A model generated the notes under the pieces. That model worked only from the letters and a program-made list of their open reading frames with translations. It made no database searches and was not told the DNA's origin. A DNA stretch of 64,000 bases from Deltaproteobacteria bacterium. GTDB lineage: Bacteria; Myxococcota_A; Polyangia; Polyangiales; JADJMO01. Positions 24,659 through 33,681 of the stretch are shown piece by piece; within the stretch, counting starts at the first letter, position 1; each line of letters starts with the position of its first letter. The stretch covers positions 1 through 64,000 of the forward strand of contig JALHOE010000012.1 of NCBI GenBank assembly GCA_022843175.1, given 5' to 3'. Position numbers and translations under genes: made by a program.

Positions 24659-26047
24659 GTGAGTCACCTCCCCGCCTGGTTGCAGGAGATGATCCCGATC
24701 CTCGGGCTCCTCCTGGTCATCGTCGTCCTCGTCCGCCGCCTGCCCAAGGTCGACGTCGGGCACTCCGACGCGTTCATGAAGCGGCGGCGGCTCAACTGGC
24801 TCTTCGTCGGCCTCACGTACGCGTTCCTCTACATGGGGCGCTACAACCTCACGGTCGCCAAGAACGCCCTCGGCGACCGCATCACCACCGACGACTTCGG
24901 CAAGATCTTCGGCGTCGGCACCATCGTCTACGGCGTGTCGTTCGTGCTCAACGGCCCCCTCACCGACCGCTTCGGCGGCCGGGCCACCATCCTCGTGTCG
25001 GCCGGCGGCGTCGTGCTCACCAACATCGCGATGGGCCTCACGCTCAAATACGGCGCCTACGGCTCGCTCGTGAGCTCGTTCACCCTGCTCTACGCGGTGA
25101 ACATGTATTTCCAGTCCTTCGGCGCGGTGTCGATCGTCAAGGTCAACGCGGCGTGGTTCCACCTCCGCGAGCGCGGCACGTTCGGCGGCATCTTCGGCAT
25201 CCTCATCTCGCTCGGCATCTACTTCGCCTTCGACTGGGGGCGTCTCATCGTCGAGCGGGCGCCGGTGCCGTGGGTGTTCTTCGTGCCGTCGATGATCCTC
25301 ACCGCGTTCTTCATCATCGACTGGATCGTCGTGCGGGACACGCCCGGCGAGGCCGGCCTGAAGGACTTCGACACCGCCGACGCCTCGAGCGGCGACGACG
25401 GCGCGAAGCTCACCGTCACCCAGGTCGCGGCCAAGATGCTCCGCGATCCGGTCATCGTCACCATCGCGCTCGTCGAGTTCTGCAGCGGCTACATCCGCAA
25501 CGCGGTGATGCAGTTCTTCCCCATCTTCGCCAAGCAAACGGGCAGCGCGGTCTACGTCTACAAGCACTGGGGCATGCTCAACTGCGTGGCCGGCATCACC
25601 GGCGGCATGCTCGCCGGCGTCATCAGCGACCGCGTCTTCGGCTCGCGACGCGGCCCGGTGTCGGCGGTGCTCTACGGCGCGCTGATCGGCGGCGCGGGCA
25701 TGGCGATGGCCACCCTCACCACCCCGATCATCGGCTGGGTGGTCGTGGTGATGAGCCTCTGCATCATCGGCGTGCACGGCATGCTCTCGGGCACCGCGAG
25801 CATGGATTTCGGCGGCAAGAAGAACGTGGGCGTGGCCGTCGGCATCATCGACGGCCTCGTCTACCTCGGCACCGGCACCGTCTCGTTCATCCTCGGCAAG
25901 GTCCTCCCCGCCAAGGAGGCCGCAAAGATCGCTGCCAACTGGAAGCCCTGGCCGCTCGTCATCCTGCCGGCGACTGTCATAGGTTTCTTACTCGCCCTCC
26001 GGCTGTGGAACGCGCGCCCGAAGTCACGGGCCGCCGCCGCGCACTGA
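24659..26047 (+). CDS. MFS transporter of the organophosphate:phosphate antiporter type (GlpT/UhpT-like)
   Basis: The protein is 462 aa with an extra N-terminal membrane helix (IPILGLLLVIVVLV) before the 12-helix MFS core. The core has YAFLYMGRYNLTVAKN in helix 1, which matches the Arg-bearing helix of OPA antiporters that binds the phosphate, and GPLTDRFGGR, the MFS loop 2-3 signature. The second half begins near MLRDPVIVTIALVEFCSGYIRN. Likely substrates are glycerol-3-phosphate or hexose phosphates; sugar-phosphate sensing cannot be excluded. It has no glycerol or hexose catabolic neighbours. GTG 24659 is supported by the nearby TATAGT. Confidence 0.85.
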   Translation: MSHLPAWLQEMIPILGLLLVIVVLVRRLPKVDVGHSDAFMKRRRLNWLFVGLTYAFLYMGRYNLTVAKNALGDRITTDDFGKIFGVGTIVYGVSFVLNGPLTDRFGGRATILVSAGGVVLTNIAMGLTLKYGAYGSLVSSFTLLYAVNMYFQSFGAVSIVKVNAAWFHLRERGTFGGIFGILISLGIYFAFDWGRLIVERAPVPWVFFVPSMILTAFFIIDWIVVRDTPGEAGLKDFDTADASSGDDGAKLTVTQVAAKMLRDPVIVTIALVEFCSGYIRNAVMQFFPIFAKQTGSAVYVYKHWGMLNCVAGITGGMLAGVISDRVFGSRRGPVSAVLYGALIGGAGMAMATLTTPIIGWVVVVMSLCIIGVHGMLSGTASMDFGGKKNVGVAVGIIDGLVYLGTGTVSFILGKVLPAKEAAKIAANWKPWPLVILPATVIGFLLALRLWNARPKSRAAAAH

Positions 26048-26062
26048 GCTACACTCGAGGTC

Positions 26063-27076
26063 GTGCGGCGGCTCGCGCTCCTGACTGCGATCGTTTCGAT
26101 CGGGTGCGTCACCGGCGGCGCGACCGACGAGCCCACCTCCCGTCGCGACGCGATCGGCCTGCCCGACGACTTCATCGAGGACCCGCCCGACGAGGGCACC
26201 TCCGAAGAGGGCACGCCCGCAGAGACCTCCGTCGGCGAGGACTCCGCCACGCCGGATCCGGACGCCGGGTCGGACACCCTCGTGGTGGTCGAGGACACCT
26301 CGCCCCCGCCGATGGACACCGCGTGCACCCCCACCTGCGTCGCGTGCGGCGCCGACGACGGCTGTGGCAACCCGTGCATGACCGGCAGCTGCGCGAGCGG
26401 CACCTGCGTCGCCGGCAAGTGCACCACGCCGGTCACCCCGACCAAGAGCTACATCGCGCCCGGCGACTACGCGTTCGGCACCGGCTGGGCGCGCGGCATC
26501 ACGTGGACCATCGGCGCCGAAGCCGCCGCGACCATCCGCTACACGCTCGACGGCAGCACCCCCGGCCCGACGTCGGCGAGCAAGGCGGCGCCCGCCGAGC
26601 TGTTCGTGTCCACCTCGGGCACCGTCATCAAGTGGTACGCGGACAACGGAGCCAAAGAGGCCACCGTCCACTCGATGACCGCGAACATCCTCACATCGGG
26701 CCAGGCGAACTACGGCTACATCGTCGAGAAGACGAACCTCGGCGGAAAGGGCCCCGTGATCGTGGCCTCGCCGGGCGCCACGATCACCGGCTCCGCCGCC
26801 TACCAGGCGTGGAACTCGTCGGGCTGTCCGATGTGCCGCTTCCAGGTGGTCTACGGCGTCGGAACGAGCGCGGCCGGCTGCCTCTACGACTGGTCGCCCG
26901 GCGCGTGGCCGGGCGCGTCGGGGAGCGGCTCCATCTCGGTCAAGGCACCGAGCGCCCCCGGCGTCTACGACCTCAACGTCTCGTACACGCTGCAAGTGGG
27001 CTGCGCAGAGGGCATCGCCACCGCCCCGATCGAGGTGCGCCCCACGGCGTCGATCGGCAAGATCGTGGTCCGCTGA
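26063..27076 (+). CDS. Lipoprotein with Cys module and chitobiase-C-terminal-like domain
   Basis: The protein is 337 aa and starts at GTG, with a TACACT -10-like element at 26050-26055, 7 nt upstream. Lipobox IVSIGC is followed by an acidic Glu/Asp/Thr/Ser/Pro linker (20-85). A Cys module (CTPTCVACGADDGCGNPC) spans about 88-125. The segment ATIRYTLDGSTPGPTSAS is typical of the CHB_HEX_C fold, a beta-sandwich attached to surface glycan enzymes. The C-terminal third is beta-rich with more cysteines. It is probably a surface-binding protein; no catalytic domain is seen. Confidence 0.72.
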   Translation: MRRLALLTAIVSIGCVTGGATDEPTSRRDAIGLPDDFIEDPPDEGTSEEGTPAETSVGEDSATPDPDAGSDTLVVVEDTSPPPMDTACTPTCVACGADDGCGNPCMTGSCASGTCVAGKCTTPVTPTKSYIAPGDYAFGTGWARGITWTIGAEAAATIRYTLDGSTPGPTSASKAAPAELFVSTSGTVIKWYADNGAKEATVHSMTANILTSGQANYGYIVEKTNLGGKGPVIVASPGATITGSAAYQAWNSSGCPMCRFQVVYGVGTSAAGCLYDWSPGAWPGASGSGSISVKAPSAPGVYDLNVSYTLQVGCAEGIATAPIEVRPTASIGKIVVR

Positions 27077-27095
27077 GTACACTGTCGGCCGCTCG

Positions 27096-27770
27096 ATGAC
27101 CTACCACCTCGAAGCGTGGCAGCGCGCGCTCGATCTCGTGCTGATGCTCGTGATGTCGATCGGCTTCGGCATGGTCATCGTCGCGATCCGCGGGCCGCGG
27201 CGCGGGCGTTGGACGGTCGAACAACGCAAGAAGCTCGGCATGGCCGGCGGCGCCGTGTTCGCGGTCGGGCTCGCCGCGCGCCTGCTCGCGGCCGACTCGC
27301 TCCAGCCGATCGCCCGCCCGCCGCCGCCCGCGCCCCCGCCCGCCGACACGATCACCGACCGCAGCTTCTCGAGCCCCGCGCCGCCCGCCGTGAGCATCGA
27401 CGCGCCCGACGGCTACGCCCTCTCGTTCGCGCCCGACTCGCGCCGCCTCACGCTCGGCGACAACGCGGGCACGACGCTGGTCATCTTCTCGCGCCAGCTC
27501 GATGCGGGCGGCACCGCCGCGTCGGTCCTCGCCACGCTACGCGCAGAGCTCCAGAAGGCGGGCATCGCCACCACCGAGTTCGCGGACTCCGTCGACGGCC
27601 GCCCCGCGCTCGGCCTCGTGGCGAGCGACGGCGCCTCGGGCGTCGCCAGCTTCGTCATCGACCGCGGCGCCAACTACGTGAGCGTGCTCCAGTGCCGCGC
27701 GAAGGGCGACGCCCGCACCGCCTGCCGGCCGGCGCTGCTGAAGCTGAAGTGGCTCACGCCGGCGCGGTGA
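27096..27770 (+). CDS. Membrane-anchored protein of unknown function
   Basis: The protein is 224 aa. Two transmembrane helices (LDLVLMLVMSIGFGMVIVAI near 13-32, GGAVFAVGLAARLLAA near 51-66) are separated by a basic loop. A proline-rich stretch and a C-terminal soluble domain of about 140 residues (beta/alpha; SIDAPDGYALSFAPDS to LLKLKWLTPA) follow, probably on the outside. The paired Cys (QCRAKGDARTAC) may form a disulfide. I do not recognise the family. TACACT at 27078-27083, 12 nt before the ATG, suggests its own promoter. Its stop directly abuts the stop of the convergent S9 peptidase, with no spacer. Confidence 0.62.
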   Translation: MTYHLEAWQRALDLVLMLVMSIGFGMVIVAIRGPRRGRWTVEQRKKLGMAGGAVFAVGLAARLLAADSLQPIARPPPPAPPPADTITDRSFSSPAPPAVSIDAPDGYALSFAPDSRRLTLGDNAGTTLVIFSRQLDAGGTAASVLATLRAELQKAGIATTEFADSVDGRPALGLVASDGASGVASFVIDRGANYVSVLQCRAKGDARTACRPALLKLKWLTPAR

Positions 27771-29792
27771 TCACTTCTTGCCGCGGACGTGCTGGTCGAG
27801 GAACTTCACCATCGCGGGGTAGGCGACGAGGCGGTTCTTCAGCTTGGAGAGGCCGTGGCCCTCGTCGTCGAAGGTCATCAGCTGCACCGGCACCGCGCGC
27901 TTCTCGAGGGCTGCGGCGATCTGCTTGGCCTCGCCGATCGGCACCCGCGGATCGTTGGTCCCGTGGATGACCATCAGCGGCGCACGGATTTTGTCGACTT
28001 TATGGATCGGACTGATCTTTTCGAGGAGCGCTCCGTCCTTCTCGAGCGAGCCGTACTCGGCCTCGCGGAGCGCGCGGCGATAGGGCGCGGTCTGCTCGAG
28101 GAACGTCTTGAAGTTCGCGATGCCGACGATGTCGACACCGGCGGCCCATAGGTCGGGGAAGAGCGTGAGCCCCGCGAGCACCATGTAGCCGCCGTACGAG
28201 CCGCCGTAGAGCGCGATCCGCTTGGGGTCGATCTCCGGGCGCAGCGCGAGGGCCCTACCGAGCTCCGCGATGTCGCGCACCGAGTCCTCGCGCCGCTCCT
28301 TGTCGTCGAGGTGCGAGAACGATTTGCCGTAGCCGAGCGAGCCGCGCACGTTCGGCGCGACGACCGCGTAGCCGGCGAGCGCGAGGTACTGGCGGACGCC
28401 CGAGAACCACGGCTGCGCCTGCGCCTCGGGGCCGCCGTGGATCTCGATCACCGCGGCGAGCTTGTCGCCGGTCTTCGGGATCCACGCGAGGTACGAGATC
28501 ATCTTGCCGTCGAACGTCTTGTACGAGAGCAGCTGGTGGTCGATGAGCTTGCTCTCCTCGACGCCGGCGTGATCGCTCACGGTCTTGCGCGACACCTCGA
28601 GCGTCCCGAGGTCCACCCGATACACCTCGGTCGGGTGCGTCGAGCCCTCGGCCGCGATGAACGCCGTCTTGCCCGTGGGGGCGATGTCGATGGTGCCGAT
28701 CACGCCCTCGATGTTCGGCGACGAGCGCTTGACCACCTTGCGCTTGGCGTCGAGCGTGACCACGGAGACCTTCTCGACGCCGTCGACGTTCACGCCGAAC
28801 ATCACCAGGTCGTCGGGATCGCCCTTCTTCGCGGGCCCGGACCAGCGCGGCATCGCGAGCGCCACGAGGTCGTGGTCCTCGGCGATGACCTCGGTGCGCT
28901 TCGTCGACGCGACGTCGATCGCGACGAGCGACATGAACTCGCGTGCCCCATCGGTGAGCGCGTAGACCGCCTTGCCGTCGCGGGAGAACCGCGCGCCCTC
29001 GAAGCGCTCGTCGCCGGTGTGCTTGGTGAGCAGCTTCTTCTGCTTGCTCTTGACGTCGATGACCCACACGTCCTGGTCGACGTTGGAGCGGGCCTCGACG
29101 ACCAGCACCCGATCGCCGGAGAAGTCGGTCACCACGTAGTTGCCCGAGAGCTCGACGAGCGGCTTGCTCGGCTTCTGCGGATCCTCGGCGGCGCCCGGCC
29201 AGGCCTGGACGTAGAGGTCCATGTCCTTGCCGTTGCGGCCGTTGGAGGTGAACGCGATGCGCTTGCCCGGCCCGTCGAACGACGGGATCGTGTGCTTGAC
29301 CTTGGGACGTGCGGTGAGCGCCACGGGCGCCGTGGCCGAGAGGTCGAGCCGGTAGAGCTGGTCGTTCTCGTCGCCGCCCTGGTCCTTGAGGAACACGACC
29401 TCTTTGCCGCCCGGCATCACGCGGTAGTTGCCGACGCGATCGGCGAACGTGGTGAGCTGCTTGGGCGCCTCGCCGTCCTTCGCGGGCGCGGCGTGCAGCT
29501 GCGCGGTGCCCGGCGCGTCGTACAGGTAGAGGAACGCGGCGTCGTCGATGGCGCGGGGCGCGTTGGAGCGGCGCACCTTGAGCAGCTGCTCGATGCTGTA
29601 GACCGGCGCGGTCTCGACCGGCGCTGCCGCCGCCGGGGCCGAGGCCGAGGCGCTCACCGGCGGTCGCGGGATCGGGCCCGGCGTCCACGGCTGGCAGTCG
29701 TTGCACGGCGGCATCTTCGGCGCCCCTGTGCAGCCGAGCGAAAGCCCCACCACCACTCCCACCACCCCGGCCGCGAGCGTCAGCGAGCGCAT
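27771..29792 (-). CDS. Prolyl oligopeptidase family (S9) serine peptidase lipoprotein
   Basis: The protein is 673 aa. The signal has lipobox GLSLGC, then a Pro/Ala/Ser linker. Residues about 65-400 form a seven-bladed propeller (repeats such as GKRIAFTSNGRNGKDMDLYV). The alpha/beta-hydrolase domain follows, with nucleophile Ser in GGSYGGYMV, Asp in HGTNDPRVP and His in FDDEGHGL. It should hydrolyse short peptides, often after Pro or Ala, outside the cytoplasm. The gene start (coding strand ATGCGCTCGCTGACGCTCGC) differs by one base from the core of the intergenic inverted-repeat family; this may be chance. It lies 10 bp downstream of the next lipoprotein gene in the same direction. Confidence 0.9.
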   Translation of the reverse strand: MRSLTLAAGVVGVVVGLSLGCTGAPKMPPCNDCQPWTPGPIPRPPVSASASAPAAAAPVETAPVYSIEQLLKVRRSNAPRAIDDAAFLYLYDAPGTAQLHAAPAKDGEAPKQLTTFADRVGNYRVMPGGKEVVFLKDQGGDENDQLYRLDLSATAPVALTARPKVKHTIPSFDGPGKRIAFTSNGRNGKDMDLYVQAWPGAAEDPQKPSKPLVELSGNYVVTDFSGDRVLVVEARSNVDQDVWVIDVKSKQKKLLTKHTGDERFEGARFSRDGKAVYALTDGAREFMSLVAIDVASTKRTEVIAEDHDLVALAMPRWSGPAKKGDPDDLVMFGVNVDGVEKVSVVTLDAKRKVVKRSSPNIEGVIGTIDIAPTGKTAFIAAEGSTHPTEVYRVDLGTLEVSRKTVSDHAGVEESKLIDHQLLSYKTFDGKMISYLAWIPKTGDKLAAVIEIHGGPEAQAQPWFSGVRQYLALAGYAVVAPNVRGSLGYGKSFSHLDDKERREDSVRDIAELGRALALRPEIDPKRIALYGGSYGGYMVLAGLTLFPDLWAAGVDIVGIANFKTFLEQTAPYRRALREAEYGSLEKDGALLEKISPIHKVDKIRAPLMVIHGTNDPRVPIGEAKQIAAALEKRAVPVQLMTFDDEGHGLSKLKNRLVAYPAMVKFLDQHVRGKK

Positions 29793-29802
29793 GGCGGAGA
29801 CC

Positions 29803-30528
29803 CTAGTCGACGTCGCTCCTCGCCTCCAGCGCCAGCGCCCCCGCGTTGGCCTTCACCGTCAGAGCCGGCAGCGCATCGCGCACGAGACGATCGCGCAGCG
29901 CCCTCGCCTCCTCGGTGGCCCCGCCCTCGGGGACCGCGAAGCCGACCGCGAGACACGCCTCCTGCCACGCCGGATAGATCGCGTAGGCGGCCGCGTACCG
30001 CTTGGTGCCGAGGATCGACCGACGGCGCGCGTCGACCACGTAGATCTTCGCGCGCGACTTGCCCGAGCCGTCGGGCCACGCGAGCTCCTCGACACGCGGC
30101 TCGCTGATCTCGACGTCGTAGAGCTTGGCTCGCTCCTCGCCCCAGTCCCACAGCCGCTTGGCGCAGCCGTCGACCGTGGCCGCGGCGCCCTTCGGTGGCG
30201 CGAACGAGAAGATCGCGAGCGCGACGTGGTGGTCGTCGCCGTAGCGGTAGCCGGCGAGGGTGGTCACGCCGTAGTACTTGACGTGCGTCCACGCGGCGCC
30301 GTCCGGGAGCGGCAGCGAGACGGTGCGCCGCCGATCGATGCGCGTCGCCCACGGGGCCTCGAGCAGGTGCGAGACCGCGTCGATGTGCGAGCTGCTGGGC
30401 CCGCCGTTCTCTCCGCCGGGGTGGGCCATGGCCTGCGTGCTCGCGACGGTCTTGACCGGCGTCGGCGGCTTGCCCGAGCAACCCGCCGAGAGGAGCACCA
30501 TGCACGCCGCGGCTGCCCTCACGCGCAT
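29803..30528 (-). CDS. Lipoprotein upstream of the S9 peptidase
   Basis: The protein is 241 aa from ATG 30528 (the frame is open to 30591, but this Met starts a clear signal with lipobox MVLLSAGC). It is a mixed alpha/beta protein with HHVALAIFSFAPPKG and a Cys near the middle (DGCAKRL). No recognised domain. It is placed 10 bp before the S9 peptidase gene on the same strand, so the two are probably one transcript and may act together outside the cell. Confidence 0.65.
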   Translation of the reverse strand: MRVRAAAACMVLLSAGCSGKPPTPVKTVASTQAMAHPGGENGGPSSSHIDAVSHLLEAPWATRIDRRRTVSLPLPDGAAWTHVKYYGVTTLAGYRYGDDHHVALAIFSFAPPKGAAATVDGCAKRLWDWGEERAKLYDVEISEPRVEELAWPDGSGKSRAKIYVVDARRRSILGTKRYAAAYAIYPAWQEACLAVGFAVPEGGATEEARALRDRLVRDALPALTVKANAGALALEARSDVD

Positions 30529-30611
30529 CACGCCCCGTTGGACGGCGCCCGGCGCGAAAACAATCACCCCTTTTCGCAGCGACGGCCGCATGCGACAGAT
30601 CTTGCCATCCC

Positions 30612-31604
30612 ATGGCCGGCCCGTCCCGTACCTCTTCCACAGCGCTCCTGGCCGGTGTCGACCTCGTCACTTTCGACTGCTTCGGCACGCTGGTCGACTG
30701 GCAGCAGGCGCTTCCCGCCCTCTCCGTGGATGCGTCGCGCATGCCGGTGTTCCTGCGGGAGAGCGAGCGCAGGCAGCGCCCCGATCGCCGCGACGCACCC
30801 TTCCTGTCCTACCGCACGATCCTCGAGGAGGTCGGCGCGGTGCTGCAGCCCGACCTCGATCCGGTCGAGGTCGCGCGGTGGGCCCGTCGCTTCGGGGAGC
30901 TGCCGTTCTACCCCGACGTCCCGGCCGGCATCGCGCTCCTCGGGTCGGTGGTCGACATCGGCGTCATCTCCAACTGCGATGCGGTCCACCAGCTCGACGT
31001 CGTCCGTCGGCTCGGCCGGCCGTGGGACATCTGCGTCGTCTCCGAGGAGCTCGGGGCGTACAAGCCCACCGATCGCGCGTGGGATCGCGCGGTGCAGCTG
31101 GTGAAGGAGCGCGGCTACGACCGCGAGCGCTGGCTCCACGTGTCCGCGTGGGACGACTACGACCTGGCGCCGGCCTGCGCGCGCGGCCTTCGCACGGTGT
31201 TCATCCCGCGCCCCGGCGGCGTCGTTCCGCAGCTCGGCGGCGTCGACGTCACCGTCGCCGACGTGCTCACCCTCGCGCGCACCATCGCCGACGCCAAGGA
31301 CGGTCCGCTCTCCTACGAGGTCGAGGCCGAAGCGTGCGACGCCGTGGTCTTCGAGCGGTTCGCCGCGTGGATGTGCGACGAGCACCTGGCAGACGTCCGC
31401 GCGTGCGCCGGCGTCCGGCGCGCCGAGTTGATCCAGTTCGACAGCGTGCGCGCGCGAATGGTCTATCGGTTCGAGAGCCGCGCGGCGTTCGCGCGCTACC
31501 TCGAGCGTGACGCCCCGAGGCTCCGCGCGCGCGGCCGGGAACTCTTCCGCGAGGACGAGGTCAAGCTGTCTCGCACCGAAGGAACCGTCCGCCATGTTCT
31601 CTGA
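30612..31604 (+). CDS. HAD hydrolase (2-haloacid dehalogenase-like) fused to a DUF4286-like domain
   Basis: The protein is 330 aa. Residues 15-225 are a HAD-IA fold: motif I VTFDCFGTLVDW (nucleophile Asp, DxFGT as in haloacid dehalogenases), motif II VISNCD (Ser/Asn), Lys in LGAYKPTDRAW, and acidic motif IV in SAWDDYDLAP. The C-terminal part (about 230-320) begins LSYEVEAEA and continues with FAAWMCDEHLADVR, GVRRAELIQFD and FARYLERDA. This is like the ferredoxin-fold DUF4286 family, which normally stands alone. The fusion is unusual. The substrate is unknown. It is coupled by an 11-bp overlap to a small zinc-ribbon protein. Confidence 0.78.
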   Translation: MAGPSRTSSTALLAGVDLVTFDCFGTLVDWQQALPALSVDASRMPVFLRESERRQRPDRRDAPFLSYRTILEEVGAVLQPDLDPVEVARWARRFGELPFYPDVPAGIALLGSVVDIGVISNCDAVHQLDVVRRLGRPWDICVVSEELGAYKPTDRAWDRAVQLVKERGYDRERWLHVSAWDDYDLAPACARGLRTVFIPRPGGVVPQLGGVDVTVADVLTLARTIADAKDGPLSYEVEAEACDAVVFERFAAWMCDEHLADVRACAGVRRAELIQFDSVRARMVYRFESRAAFARYLERDAPRLRARGRELFREDEVKLSRTEGTVRHVL

Positions 31605-31896
31605 CATCCCTCCCATGGCGTGGGTGATCCTCGCGCTCGGCCTCGCGTGGCTCGCGCTGCGCGCGTGGCAGAAAAGGCAGGCCGAAGCCCGCGCCGAGGC
31701 GCGCGAGCTCCGCATGGCCGAGCTGATGGCGGAGCGCGAAAAGATGGCGCACGAGCCCCCGCCGAGCTCGATCGGCGCGGTGGTCTCGGACTCGAAGGTG
31801 CCGGTCGAGGAGCCGAAGGAGAAGCGCTGCCTCGGCTGCCGAACCGTCAACCCCGCGTCTTCAACGACGTGCGCGGGCTGCGGGCTCGAGCTCTGA
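31594..31896 (+). CDS. Small membrane protein with C-terminal zinc ribbon
   Basis: The protein is 100 aa. One transmembrane helix (PPMAWVILALGLAWLALRAW, residues 6-25), then a charged coiled-coil-like stretch (RQAEARAEARELRMAELMAE), then a zinc-ribbon CLGCRTVNP and CAGCGLEL. The start overlaps the HAD gene by 11 bp. It may act as a membrane adaptor. Its 3' end overlaps the convergent receiver gene by 50 bp. Confidence 0.68.
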   Translation: MFSDIPPMAWVILALGLAWLALRAWQKRQAEARAEARELRMAELMAEREKMAHEPPPSSIGAVVSDSKVPVEEPKEKRCLGCRTVNPASSTTCAGCGLEL

Positions 31897-32269
31897 GCTT
31901 CTGCGACTCGCGCACCGCGCGCGTCGCGTCGGCGAGCGCGTAGCTGAGCGCGTCGTCCGACGAGAAGCTGACGCCGGCGATGCGCGCGCGCGTCTGTTCG
32001 CGCGCGTCCTCGTCGTCCTCGATGCAGACGATCGGCACCATCCTGGTGGCGCGCAGCTCACGCAGCGCGCTGCCCACCTCGCGACCGTGCGACGGCTTGC
32101 GCCGCAGATCGATCACGACGGCGTCGGGCACGCTGGTGCGGATGTGTCGATAGGCGCGCCCGCCGTTCTCGGACTCCACATGAACCTGCCATCCGTCGCG
32201 GCGGAGCGCATCGGCGTGCGACGCCGCTGCATCCGCGTCCCAATCGACGAGGAAGAGCTTCCCCTTCAT
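31847..32269 (-). CDS. Receiver-like protein, probably degenerate
   Basis: The protein is 140 aa from ATG 32269. GGAGG 6 nt upstream favours this ATG over the GTG at 32272. The REC-like fold has KLFLVDWDAD at the acidic pocket and DAVVIDLRR carrying the phospho-acceptor Asp, but the conserved Lys after strand 5 is replaced (GVSFSSDD). Phosphorylation-dependent switching may thus be weak or altered. No output domain is present. The extra C-terminal tail (SQKLRARARSPRTSLKTRG) is basic and overlaps the zinc-ribbon gene on the other strand. Confidence 0.65.
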   Translation of the reverse strand: MKGKLFLVDWDADAAASHADALRRDGWQVHVESENGGRAYRHIRTSVPDAVVIDLRRKPSHGREVGSALRELRATRMVPIVCIEDDEDAREQTRARIAGVSFSSDDALSYALADATRAVRESQKLRARARSPRTSLKTRG

Positions 32270-32381
32270 CACGAGCCTCCTTCAACACTGGATCGGTCGT
32301 GCTCGGACTGAAGCTAACGAGACGCTAGTCGATGCGTTCATTCTACGGAGCACCGGCGCCACTTCCACCACCATTCGCGCT

Positions 32382-33104
32382 ATGACGCGGTGCATGGCGC
32401 TCCTCGCGGGCTCGGTGCGTGGCATCTCTTTTGATTACGGGCACGTGCTCGGCGCGCTCGATCTCGACGAGCTACGCGCTCGCCTGCGCGTCGGCGAGGT
32501 TGCCGTGAGCACGATGCGTGCAGCGATGCCCACGGCCTACCGCATGCATGACGAGGCGATCGCGCGTGGCGAGGGGCACGAGGCCGGCTGGCGCGCGCTG
32601 ATGGACACCTTGCTCGAGGCCGCCGGCGTCACCGATCGCGCGGCCGTCGTCGATCGCCTGTGGGCCCAGCAACCTGCCCGTAACCTCTGGCGCCACGTCC
32701 CGGACGAGGCGCGCGCCCTCCTCGACGAGCTGTCGGCCACCGGAGTCCCCATGGTCATCACCTCCAACAGCGAGGGACGGGTCCGCGAGCTCCTCGAAGA
32801 GGTGGGCATCGCAGGTCATTTCTCCACGATTCTCGACTCGGGCGTGCTCGGGTTCGCAAAGCCCGATCGTCGAATCTTCGAGCGGGCCGCCGCGGCGCTC
32901 GCGATCCCGCTCGACGCGATGGTCCACATCGGGGACTCCGAGGCCGCCGACATTGTCGGTGCGCGACGCGCAGGTGCGCGCACGATTCGCTTCGACGCCT
33001 TCGTCCCCGGCGCCGCAGAGCGTCCGACCGTCGCGGACGTGCGCGTCTCGAGCTTCCCCGAGCTTCGCGCGCACTTGTTCGCGGCACTCGCCCGCGTACC
33101 ATGA
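32382..33104 (+). CDS. HAD-superfamily phosphatase (subclass IA, YihX-like)
   Basis: The protein is 240 aa. Motif I is GISFDYGHVL (nucleophile Asp in the D-x-G-x-V-L form seen in YihX-type sugar phosphatases), motif II MVITSNSEG, Lys of motif III in GFAKPDRRIF, and motif IV VHIGDSEAADIVGARRAG. The helical cap (about 20-110) identifies a C1-type cap. It probably dephosphorylates a small metabolite. It precedes the DUF2378 gene by 10 bp on the same strand. Confidence 0.85.
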   Translation: MTRCMALLAGSVRGISFDYGHVLGALDLDELRARLRVGEVAVSTMRAAMPTAYRMHDEAIARGEGHEAGWRALMDTLLEAAGVTDRAAVVDRLWAQQPARNLWRHVPDEARALLDELSATGVPMVITSNSEGRVRELLEEVGIAGHFSTILDSGVLGFAKPDRRIFERAAAALAIPLDAMVHIGDSEAADIVGARRAGARTIRFDAFVPGAAERPTVADVRVSSFPELRAHLFAALARVP

Positions 33105-33114
33105 CGTTGTGGCG

Positions 33115-33681
33115 ATGAGGGTGGACGCCGCGAGAGGGAGGGAGCGCGATCGCGAGCTCGAGCGGCGGCTCGCTGCGACGCCGATCGACGCCGAGATCCG
33201 CGCGGTGTTCCTCCACGTGATCGACGACGGGCTGCGCCGCGAGTCGCGCGCGCCGCTCTCGAAGCGCCCCCGCGGCTACACCTCGATTCCGGTCCGGCAA
33301 TACCTCGCCGACGTGCACGAGGCCGGCGCGCTCGTCGGCCCCACCCCCGACGCAGGGATCGCGCGGCTGCACGCGGCGACCGCGACCTTCCTCCTCGATC
33401 ACCCGGGCGCGCGTCTGTTCGTCGGCCCGCGCGATCGCGACCCGCTCGTGCTCCTCGGCCGCTTCGAGCGTTCGCGTTCGATGTTGGCGTCGTACGGCGA
33501 CTGGCGCGTGGGCGGTCGACGCGGCGACGTCGCGATCACGATCCGCGACGAGTGGGTGTGGATCGATGCGATGTGGTGCTCGGTCATCCGCTCGGTGTTC
33601 GACGCGTGCGGCGTGCCCTGCGGCGAGGTGATCCACGAGAGCGAGGGCCCCTTCGCCGCGACGGTGCGCGTCCGATGGTGA
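33115..33681 (+). CDS. TIGR02265 / DUF2378 myxococcal paralogue
   Basis: The protein is 188 aa from ATG 33115; GTG 33109 is possible. The pattern fits this family, found almost only in myxobacteria, as a stand-alone or a domain in kinases: SIPVRQYLADVHEAGALV, ARLHAATATFLLDHPGARLF, LGRFERSRSMLASYGDWRVG, and an ending like WIDAMWCSVIRSVFDACGV. The function is not known. Its TGA overlaps the following hybrid kinase gene (ATGGTGA), which suggests it is a signalling partner of that protein. Confidence 0.75.
   Translation: MRVDAARGRERDRELERRLAATPIDAEIRAVFLHVIDDGLRRESRAPLSKRPRGYTSIPVRQYLADVHEAGALVGPTPDAGIARLHAATATFLLDHPGARLFVGPRDRDPLVLLGRFERSRSMLASYGDWRVGGRRGDVAITIRDEWVWIDAMWCSVIRSVFDACGVPCGEVIHESEGPFAATVRVRW

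Noticed and set aside
32409-32450. HAD phosphatase motif I DxG as a lost catalytic residue
   Set aside because: The D-x-G-x-V-L form is normal in the YihX-like HAD-IA branch; the nucleophile Asp is present.
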